DNA from: CAYJLA01 sp964371305
Lineage (GTDB): Bacteria > Bacillota_I > Bacilli_A > RFN20 > CAG-826
Direction: 5' to 3'
DNA: 64,000 nucleotides
Assembly (NCBI GenBank): GCA_964371305.1
Contig: CAYJLA010000001.1
Coordinates: 52,571 to 116,570, forward strand
Numbering within the stretch: the first letter of the stretch is position 1; every line of letters starts with the position of its first letter. The notes below the pieces were generated by a model. That model had not been told where the DNA came from and made no database searches. It was given only the letters and a program-made list of their open reading frames with translations. Shown here piece by piece: positions 26,917-33,857 of this stretch. A program made the position numbers and the translations under genes.

Positions 26917-28044
26917 TTACCTTTTCCAATTAGGTTGTACTTCGTATACTTTGTTAAGAGTTAACTCAAACAATTCTTTTTCGGTTTTTATTTTGCCTAC
27001 AGGGATATTCTTCATTGCCTTTTCTTTTTTTCTTATTGCGAATCTTAACTCGCTTTCAGATCCTTCAATAACGCCCACAAGCAGTGCGTACGCCCTTATG
27101 CTTTCAAGATTTTTGTCGTTTGATATAAATGATTTAAATTCTTTATTGATATTTTCTTTTACGAATTCCTTACCATCTTCCAAACTACTTGTGTAAATTC
27201 TTATAAACAACTTGTAAGCTTCAACTCTTCCTGCAGTATCGGTAGATACTTTTTCTTTTTGCGCAAGTAATTTATCAACAAGTTTTTCTGCATCTTCAAA
27301 TTTTTCTTTTAATATAAGAAAATTAACGCTTGTTAAGTTTACGGTAGCGGTAAAGTCAGATATTTCATCGAACTCCTTAATATTATCTATTTCCTCACCC
27401 ACTACTTGTAGTGCCTCAATTCTCATCATTTCATTGTATGCATCAACATTTATAGGCTTTGACATAATAACAAGTCTATAGCCATCGTTCGAACTATCAA
27501 GTTTTGCAGGAAAGATATTATATAACTGTATGATGCCGCCTGTTGCAGATATAACAATACATAAGAGACTAGCGATCTTTATAGAGTCATACTCTTCACC
27601 ACTGTTTGCTATGTTGTAAAAAATAACTGACCCAACTAAAACAAGAATATATAAAATAAACGGCATAAATGCATATGGTTTAGGCTTGCTAGTGTCTGTC
27701 TTTGGAGCAACCCTTGTTTCGCCAGTTAAACCATCGAACATTTTAAATCTAAACTTCCAACTTCCTTTTGTTTTATAAAAGTTGAAACCAAGCATGTTAA
27801 CACTTATAACATTATAGCCACCCATCTTAGCGCCAATAATATGCCCAAGTTCTATCAAAATGACATTTACTAAAATACCTATTACTATAAACAATAAAGT
27901 CCACCAAACATCTAAATCTGCTCCACCTGGAAAAAACGCTGCATAACTTTGAACATTTGGTAAAATAACGACCGTCCCCACAACCAGCGCTGCAGCGCAC
28001 ATGATTGCATAAACAATCAAACAAATTCCATCTTCTTTTCTCAT
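26917..28044 (-). CDS. M50 (site-2 protease)-like membrane protein lacking the first zinc His
   Basis: 375 residues, with about six hydrophobic segments in the first 175 residues and a helical cytoplasmic domain (about 195-375). The helix at 60-75 reads LIELGHIIGAKMGG, matching the HELGH-type motif of intramembrane M50 proteases, but the first His is Ile64 (E65 and H68 kept). The second motif, NIFPAKLDSSNDGYRL (176-191), matches the family's NxxPxxxLDGG, with N176, P179 and D183 kept. It therefore looks like a protease relative that has lost full zinc binding, a possible pseudoprotease. AGGAGA precedes the ATG. Confidence 0.7.
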   Translation of the reverse strand: MRKEDGICLIVYAIMCAAALVVGTVVILPNVQSYAAFFPGGADLDVWWTLLFIVIGILVNVILIELGHIIGAKMGGYNVISVNMLGFNFYKTKGSWKFRFKMFDGLTGETRVAPKTDTSKPKPYAFMPFILYILVLVGSVIFYNIANSGEEYDSIKIASLLCIVISATGGIIQLYNIFPAKLDSSNDGYRLVIMSKPINVDAYNEMMRIEALQVVGEEIDNIKEFDEISDFTATVNLTSVNFLILKEKFEDAEKLVDKLLAQKEKVSTDTAGRVEAYKLFIRIYTSSLEDGKEFVKENINKEFKSFISNDKNLESIRAYALLVGVIEGSESELRFAIRKKEKAMKNIPVGKIKTEKELFELTLNKVYEVQPNWKR

Positions 28045-28247
28045 TTAACTTCTCCTATGATATAACTTTATGATTGTGACCAACCATACGTGTGTCATAA
28101 ATATAGTTATTACATATTATATGTATTATACATTGAATTTAGCAAAAACAATACCTTAACAGTCGTTTTTATACATTTTCTAATATTAAGAGTGTATTTT
28201 TTACAAAAAACATTACTAAAATATTATGTAACCGCTTTCATTTTTTG

Positions 28248-28276
28248 TTGAAATTCTATTTATGCCTTGTTAAAAT
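28248..28276 (+). promoter_or_regulatory. promoter of starch-binding-like lipoprotein gene
   Basis: TTGAAA (28248-28253), 17 bases, TAAAAT (28271-28276), 29 bases before the ATG. Confidence 0.55.
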
Positions 28277-28305
28277 AATATTAGCAATAATAAAAGGGGA
28301 GACAA

Positions 28306-28956
28306 ATGAAGAAATTTTTGTTACCACTTTCAGTAATGTTTGTTTTAGCCATTACTGCATGTAACCCAAACACCACCGACACCTCTACAACGAAAGATGG
28401 AGGTGTAACAGTAACAACTCAGAACACTGTTACAGGTTCTGAAACCCCAACTGATGCACCGGTTACAACCGAATTACCTACTGAGCCAAGTGTTACAGAT
28501 ACACCAACTGAGCCAAGCGTTACAGAAATCCCAAGCAACCCTACAGAAGTTCCTAGCGTTTCAACAACTGTAGAAACTCGTGATCCAAATTTAAGAAAAG
28601 TCACTTTTAATGTAAGTATCCCGTCAGCACTTGAAAGTAATCAAAGTATTACAATTGCTGGAACAATGAACAATTGGACGCCTGCAAACACAGAATGGGT
28701 TTTAGAAAAAGTGACAAATACAACTTATACATTAACAAAAGAGTTTGATGTCACAGATGTACCTACTGATGATACATCAGGAAGATGTGCATATAAGTAC
28801 ACAATACAAACTCCAGGAATGACCAACCCATGGGACTTAGTAGAAAAAGCAAGTGATGGTAGCGAAATAGAAGATAGAGTAATTAATTTAAATAGTTTTG
28901 AATACGAAACAACTGTTAATGATACAGTAGCTAAATGGGATGTAGCTGGAAATTAA
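28306..28956 (+). CDS. lipoprotein with starch-binding (CBM20-like) domain
   Basis: 216 residues. Signal peptide MKKFLLPLSVMFVLAITAC with lipobox ITAC; GGGGAG ribosome site. A Thr/Pro/Val-rich linker (about 20-95) has repeated TEPSVT units. The rest is one beta-sandwich domain with ITIAGTMNNWTPANTEW, the hallmark strand and Trp pair of CBM20/CBM48 starch-binding domains, and a later NPWDL. No catalytic domain is present, so it may hold alpha-glucan at the cell surface for enzymes elsewhere. The GH31 enzyme at 13025 would be a cytoplasmic counterpart. Confidence 0.75.
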   Translation: MKKFLLPLSVMFVLAITACNPNTTDTSTTKDGGVTVTTQNTVTGSETPTDAPVTTELPTEPSVTDTPTEPSVTEIPSNPTEVPSVSTTVETRDPNLRKVTFNVSIPSALESNQSITIAGTMNNWTPANTEWVLEKVTNTTYTLTKEFDVTDVPTDDTSGRCAYKYTIQTPGMTNPWDLVEKASDGSEIEDRVINLNSFEYETTVNDTVAKWDVAGN

Positions 28957-28969
28957 TCAGCTTATCTAA

Positions 28970-29515
28970 TTAAAAACCCTCAAATTGAGGTTTTTTCATG
29001 TTTTGATTGATAACTTCATCGACTCCATTGAAAATCTTTAAATAATCTTTAACTGTAACGTTTTTGTCTTTTAAAAGTAACACCTCAACTCTACTACTTA
29101 TCTCTTTAGTATATAAATTAGAAATGGACTTACATATAACTCTGTTATTTTCCTTATTATTTAGAAACTTTCTTTCTAAAGAAACTAGTGTAATATCATA
29201 AAAAAACCTATATAAGAAGTTTTCAAAAGTGGACTCTGCTCCAATCTTATAAACGTGTGAAATTACTTGCTTGTTATCGTTGATATACGTATCAAGGATA
29301 GAGAAGTCTAAGTCCAAATATTTATTGCCGTTTAGTTTGCTTGTTTCTCCTAAATAATAAGCCTCTAATACATCGTATACATTTTCAAAATGATAGTAAA
29401 AAGTTTGTCTTTTGATGTTAAGTTTTTTGCACAACTTACTTACAGTTATACCTGATAAATCATCGTTCTTTATTAATTCCAACAGACAGTCAACGATTTT
29501 CTTTTCTGTATTCAT
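28970..29515 (-). CDS. TetR/AcrR-family transcriptional regulator
   Basis: 181 residues. The N-terminal TetR helix-turn-helix spans about 18-50 (VSKLCKKLNIKRQTFYYHFENV), followed by a helical ligand/dimer domain resembling the TetR_C_7 group. Its ATG overlaps the psuG stop by one base, so it is the last gene of the ATPase-psuG-tetR operon and may autoregulate it through palindromes near 32952-32998. Its last codons double as the terminator hairpin of the convergent lipoprotein gene. Confidence 0.9.
   Translation of the reverse strand: MNTEKKIVDCLLELIKNDDLSGITVSKLCKKLNIKRQTFYYHFENVYDVLEAYYLGETSKLNGNKYLDLDFSILDTYINDNKQVISHVYKIGAESTFENFLYRFFYDITLVSLERKFLNNKENNRVICKSISNLYTKEISSRVEVLLLKDKNVTVKDYLKIFNGVDEVINQNMKKPQFEGF
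28976..28997 (+). terminator. terminator of the lipoprotein gene, inside the tetR 3' end
   Basis: CCTCA-AAT-TGAGG (28978-28990) with flanking A-run and TTTTTT. It lies within the last codons of the convergent tetR gene. Confidence 0.7.
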
Positions 29516-30411
29516 TATTTACATAGTTCCTTAGCTATAAGTGCACCTACTTTTGCATTATTTAATATAAGTTGTATATTTGCATTGAGCGACTTTCCAC
29601 CGCTGATTTCCGAAACTCTTTTCAACAAGAAAGGAGTAACGTCTTTACCAAGAATATTTTGGTTTACTGATTCAGCAATTGCTGTGTCGATTATTTTATT
29701 AATTTCTTCTGCTCTTATTTCATACTCAGATGGAACAGGGTTTGAAATCAACACCCCGCCTTCTAACTTCATCTCTCTTTTCGTTTTAATTATTTTAGCA
29801 ATTTCTTTGACATCTTGGAACACATTTTCTAATTTAATGCTTGAACTTCTGGAGTAAAATGCTGCTAGTTCATCGCTTCTATAAGACAACACTGGAACAC
29901 CTTTTGTTTCAAGATACTCCATAGTTAAATTTAAATCCAGAATCGCTTTTGCTCCAGCACACACAACACTTACATTTGTATTCGCCAGTTCTTCAAGATC
30001 AGCAGAAATATCAAACGTGTTTTCGCCATTACGATGTACACCTCCAATACCTCCAGTAACAAATACTTCAATACCTGCCATGGCGGCACATATCATTGTA
30101 GCAGCAACTGTTGTTGCTCCCCATAGTCCTTGACTAACAACTATAGGTAAATCTCTTCTTGATACTTTCTTAATGCCTTTTTTTAGACCAAATTCATTTA
30201 TTTCTTCTTTTGTCATGCCAATGACTATTTCACCATCAATTATTCCTATAGTTGCAGGAATAACTCCTTGATCAGCGATTGTTTTTTCAACTTCTAATGC
30301 TGTTTCAACGTTTCGAGGATATGGCATTCCATGTGAAATTATTGTTGATTCTAAAGCAACAACCGGTTTGTGATTTAGTAGCGCTTCTTTAACTATTGGA
30401 TTAATTCTCAT
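29515..30411 (-). CDS. psuG: pseudouridine-5'-phosphate glycosidase
   Basis: 298 residues. Splits pseudouridine 5'-phosphate to uracil and ribose 5-phosphate. Family signatures are ALESTIISHGMPYPRN near residue 20, the GGIGGVHR segment near 130 and the NPVP region near 220. It overlaps the P-type ATPase stop by 11 bases and the tetR start by one base. No pseudouridine kinase (psuK) or transporter is adjacent, so the substrate supply is not explained by the neighbourhood. Confidence 0.94.
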   Translation of the reverse strand: MRINPIVKEALLNHKPVVALESTIISHGMPYPRNVETALEVEKTIADQGVIPATIGIIDGEIVIGMTKEEINEFGLKKGIKKVSRRDLPIVVSQGLWGATTVAATMICAAMAGIEVFVTGGIGGVHRNGENTFDISADLEELANTNVSVVCAGAKAILDLNLTMEYLETKGVPVLSYRSDELAAFYSRSSSIKLENVFQDVKEIAKIIKTKREMKLEGGVLISNPVPSEYEIRAEEINKIIDTAIAESVNQNILGKDVTPFLLKRVSEISGGKSLNANIQLILNNAKVGALIAKELCK

Positions 30412-32899
30412 CTTGTTCTCCTTTAATTGCTTTTATTCTTCTTGAATACGACTTTTTTACCATATAAGTAATAAAAATTAATAAAATAGATGTTATAACG
30501 GTTGTAATACTACCCATAATAATGGTTTCAACAGAGTCAACTATCGCTTGATATTCTATTTTTAATATACTTCCTGAACCAAAGAAGAACATATCGATGT
30601 TGGAATAGTATAGTGTTACATCAAGCGCAAAGAAACCAACAACGAGAACAAAAATGATGCCCGTTAAAATACCTCTATACTTATCAAACGGGAAACATAT
30701 CAAACAAAAAACTACAAAACTTATGATTGTAAACATTATAACGGACATACCAACTACCGCGTTATATGTAAATATCGCTGGATTAATAGTGTTAGCAACA
30801 AACATACTAATAACTGCAAAAGCCATTAAAACACCCGCTGGAACAGAGTAATTTAAAATATTTGCCATCAAAGATCCTTCAACTTTGTTTCGATTTGGTT
30901 GAATAGCTAAAAAGAAAGACCCAAGACCAATAGTAATTAACTCCCAAATATATAAACTATTAGTTATAAATGGATATTTAATTTCTGAGTTTATCCATCC
31001 CGCAAACATAAAAACACACGAAATTATGATTGCAAAAATAGTCTTTACCAAAAACAGCGATGACGCTCTTTGTATATTATTAATAACTCTTCTTCCTTCT
31101 CCTACAACATCCGGAAAAGATGAAAAATCACTATCAGTTGAAACAAGGTGAGAAATAGTCTTAGCCGCATCTGCTCCAGACGCCATAGCAATCGAACAGT
31201 CTGCTTTCTTTAAAGCTAATATATCATTTACTCCGTCGCCGGTCATCGCTACTTTTTTACCTAACTTTTGTAACGCACCGATTAACGTCTCTTTTTGTTC
31301 TGGAGTTACTCGTCCAAAAACATTATATGAATCTGCTATTGTTTCAGTTTCTTGAAGAGAGACACCCGCTAAAGAAATTGTCTTGTCATATCCTTCAATT
31401 CCAACTTGTTGGGCAATTTGAGATACAGAAACAGCACTATCGCCTGAAATAACTTTAATTTCAACACCGTTATTTTTAAACCACTCAATGATCTTAATTG
31501 CATTTTCTTTGATGTTTTCCTTCGATATGACTAAACCTATCACTGTAATTTTACCAGTAACATTATCATCTTTTATCTCTGAATTAGTTTTACCTATAAG
31601 CAGAACACGTCTTCCCATCATTTCATATTTTTTTATATCTTCTTGAATTTCATCCTTGTTTACGTAGTCAAAGAAGTTGTTTGCTCCCATTATGATGGTG
31701 TCACCTTGGGTGAATGTAACTGCCGACATTTTCTTATCGCTATCAAAAGGTATGGTCTTTTTAGCGATAAGATTTGTTTCGTTTCCAAACTGTTTTATTA
31801 ATCCTTTAGCTGTTAAATTCATATCTTTTGTTCCGACAATGACACCTTTAACATACTCAATTATTTCTTCTTTGGTGTTTTTTTCAAAAGGAACTATTTC
31901 TTCTACAACCATCGTGCCATCTGTCAAGGTTCCAGTCTTATCTAGACATAAAACATCAATTCTAGCAAGCATTTCAATGCAATACAACTCATGCACAAGC
32001 ATTCTCTTTTTGCTTAAAACAACAACACCAACTGCTAAAGTGATAGAAGTGAGTAAGTACATCCCTATCGGTATCATCGCAACTAACGATCCTGCGAAAT
32101 TACCTACAACACTCACATAGTATTCATAATCAAATAAATTACCGCCGAAACTTAAAGTTATAATTTGTAAAATTGCGATTACAGTAACAATAATACCCAA
32201 GACATTAAATAAAGTTCCATATGATTTAATGATTTCTGACTTAGGTCTAGAAAATTTATTTGCTTGGTTTTGAATAGATTCAGCATAGTTAGCTTTACCG
32301 ACTTTAACAACTTGTACTAATGCTTCGCCACTTGTGACATAACTCACACCAAACACAAAATCATCAACTTCTTTTTTGCACGGAACAGATTCACCTGTCA
32401 AAAACGATTCATTTACAGTTATTCGCCCTTCTCTAATTATGCAATCAGAAGGAATTTGGCATCCACTACTTAAAATCAATATATCACTTAACGCAACTTC
32501 ATCAAAATTGATAACCTTTTTTTCTCCACCTCTAATAACCGTTACCTTTTGTGCAGTAAGTAAAGAAAGTTTGCTGATAAGAACTCGAGCCTTGATGTCT
32601 TGAAACATACCTATACCGACGTTGATACATAAAATAAATAAGAAAACCATGCTTGAGTATAGTTCTGCTATTCCTAACAATATCGCAATTAAAACAAGCA
32701 AAATATTAAAATAGTTAAATAGATTCCCAAATATTATAGCCGCATAACTCTTTGTGACTTTTTTAGGCACAGAATTCCACAAACCTTCTTTCTTTCTAAT
32801 CTCAACTTGCTCTTTACTTAATCCTTGTTGAGTATTAACTTCAAAATTTTGCGCCTCTTCAATCTTTTGTTCTATAGTTTTATAAATTCTTTTTCTCAT
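30401..32899 (-). CDS. cation-translocating P-type ATPase (CtpE-like)
   Basis: 832 residues, complete. Actuator loop TGES at 168-171, phosphorylation motif DKTGTLT with Asp320, hinge MTGDGVNDILALKKADCSIAM, and an M4 helix with a Pro277 IPIGM motif rather than the CPC of heavy-metal pumps. There are about ten hydrophobic segments in the usual 2+2+6 order. It resembles the CtpE-type/P2-like group, often linked to calcium, but the ion cannot be read from sequence. It is the first gene of a three-gene operon with psuG and tetR. There is no good ribosome site before ATG 32899. Confidence 0.9.
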   Translation of the reverse strand: MRKRIYKTIEQKIEEAQNFEVNTQQGLSKEQVEIRKKEGLWNSVPKKVTKSYAAIIFGNLFNYFNILLVLIAILLGIAELYSSMVFLFILCINVGIGMFQDIKARVLISKLSLLTAQKVTVIRGGEKKVINFDEVALSDILILSSGCQIPSDCIIREGRITVNESFLTGESVPCKKEVDDFVFGVSYVTSGEALVQVVKVGKANYAESIQNQANKFSRPKSEIIKSYGTLFNVLGIIVTVIAILQIITLSFGGNLFDYEYYVSVVGNFAGSLVAMIPIGMYLLTSITLAVGVVVLSKKRMLVHELYCIEMLARIDVLCLDKTGTLTDGTMVVEEIVPFEKNTKEEIIEYVKGVIVGTKDMNLTAKGLIKQFGNETNLIAKKTIPFDSDKKMSAVTFTQGDTIIMGANNFFDYVNKDEIQEDIKKYEMMGRRVLLIGKTNSEIKDDNVTGKITVIGLVISKENIKENAIKIIEWFKNNGVEIKVISGDSAVSVSQIAQQVGIEGYDKTISLAGVSLQETETIADSYNVFGRVTPEQKETLIGALQKLGKKVAMTGDGVNDILALKKADCSIAMASGADAAKTISHLVSTDSDFSSFPDVVGEGRRVINNIQRASSLFLVKTIFAIIISCVFMFAGWINSEIKYPFITNSLYIWELITIGLGSFFLAIQPNRNKVEGSLMANILNYSVPAGVLMAFAVISMFVANTINPAIFTYNAVVGMSVIMFTIISFVVFCLICFPFDKYRGILTGIIFVLVVGFFALDVTLYYSNIDMFFFGSGSILKIEYQAIVDSVETIIMGSITTVITSILLIFITYMVKKSYSRRIKAIKGEQDEN

Positions 32900-32934
32900 A
32901 ATGCACCATTTAAACTAATTTTCTTTCACTTTTT

Positions 32935-32963
32935 ATTTTATATTTGTTTTGTTACAGTGTAAA
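32935..32963 (-). promoter_or_regulatory. promoter of the ATPase-psuG-tetR operon
   Basis: Minus strand TTTACA (32958-32963), 17 bases, TAAAAT (32935-32940), with the transcript start expected near 32928. Confidence 0.65.
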
Positions 32964-32998
32964 ACAATATTTAGGTTTTGTTATAAACTATAGTTTAT
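32952..32998. promoter_or_regulatory. candidate TetR operators: two palindromes at the promoter
   Basis: TTACA-G-TGTAA (32952-32962) overlaps the -35. A perfect 16-base palindrome ATAAACTATAGTTTAT (32983-32998) lies 20 bases upstream. The operon's last gene encodes a TetR regulator, so autoregulation is a reasonable inference. Confidence 0.45.
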
Positions 32999-33163
32999 TA
33001 GTCGAAAAGTCGTTCATTCAATTTCAGGTTTTGTTTAATTTTAAAACATTATGTTAAAATTTTTAGAAATTAGTATTTAAATTTAAAGTTGTTTATGAAA
33101 TTTGTGTGTATTTGGTTTTATTAATTGATGAAACCTATATTAAAATACATTTTCGTTAAAGTT

Positions 33164-33283
33164 CAGTTGTTTTTACAGAGCACATTATTGTTTACAAGAT
33201 TATTAAATCTCATTATAATAATTATTGTCTTATATTAAGACGCTCTGGTTGTCACATAGTTCCCTCCTAGTCGTGACGACCTT
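33164..33283 (-). other. structured non-coding stretch downstream of tadA
   Basis: The 32900-33266 gap holds no gene I can support. Its tadA-proximal end can fold on the minus strand. GGTCGTCAC / GTGACAACC (33273-33281 with 33247-33255, 8 of 9 pairs) encloses GGAGGG and includes the end of tadA. Next CAGAGC / GCTCTG (33242-33247 with 33176-33181) encloses the hairpins GTCTTA-ATA-TAAGAC (33227-33241) and AGATT-TAAT-AATCT (33197-33210). There is no T-run, so it is not an ordinary terminator. It may be a small RNA or a 3'-UTR structure. The rest of the gap is AT-rich promoter region for the P-type ATPase. Confidence 0.3.
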
Positions 33284-33731
33284 TTCTTTTGTTTTTGAAA
33301 AAATCTTTGAGGATTTGTGAACACTCTTCTTGAAGGATTCCTCCTACGCATGTTGGGTAATGGTTTAGGTTATCTTTGTTGAATGATTTATGAGCACTTA
33401 TTAAGGCGCCGTTTTTTGGGTCGTACGCACCAAAAAATACATTAGGTATTCTACTCCACATAATTGCGCCAGAACACATTAAACAAGGTTCTAAAGTCAC
33501 GTATAATTTACAGTCAATGAGACGCCAATTTTGTAATTTCTTTTGCGCTTTTTTAATTGCCAAAACTTCTGAATGAGCAAATATATCTTGTTTTGTTTCT
33601 TTTAAGTTATGGGATCTAGCGATTATTTTGTCATTTAAAACAATAACACACCCGACAGGCACTTCATCATGCAGCAAGCTTTTTTTAGCCTCTTTTAAAG
33701 CTTCTGCCATATAATATTCATGTGATTTCAT
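33267..33731 (-). CDS. tadA: tRNA-specific adenosine deaminase
   Basis: 154 residues. Converts A34 to inosine in tRNA-Arg(ACG). Zinc deaminase motifs HSEVLAI (HxE, about 51-57) and PCLMCSGAI (PCxxC) are present, with a basic C-terminus (KNKRKGRHD). It begins about ten bases after the small SRP RNA gene. The tadA-SRP RNA neighbourhood is a recurrent Firmicutes arrangement; in this genome dnaX is no longer next to it. Confidence 0.95.
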   Translation of the reverse strand: MKSHEYYMAEALKEAKKSLLHDEVPVGCVIVLNDKIIARSHNLKETKQDIFAHSEVLAIKKAQKKLQNWRLIDCKLYVTLEPCLMCSGAIMWSRIPNVFFGAYDPKNGALISAHKSFNKDNLNHYPTCVGGILQEECSQILKDFFKNKRKGRHD

Positions 33732-33740
33732 ATTAATTTA

Positions 33741-33823
33741 AAACCATCGCACATACATTAAACTACTTAAGGATGCTACATTCCTGTCCTGACCTGGTTC
33801 ATAGCCACGTATCGCGATGGCAC
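33741..33823 (-). ncRNA. ffs: signal recognition particle RNA, small bacterial type
   Basis: On the minus strand the terminal stem CCATCGC / GCGATGG (33814-33820 with 33744-33750) closes an ~80-base RNA. Inside is the SRP domain IV signature: GGTCAGG on one side, AGCA on the other, and an ACA-GGAA-TGT hairpin with the expected GGAA tetraloop. A T-run (TTTT, then T/A-rich sequence) follows the closing stem. It lies between an ABC transporter gene and tadA. A -10-like TAAAAT (33828-33833) sits just before the 5' end. No Alu-type domain, so this is the compact form. Confidence 0.88.
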
Positions 33824-33857
33824 ATTAATTTTAAACTATTTTGCAAAATAAATAAAG

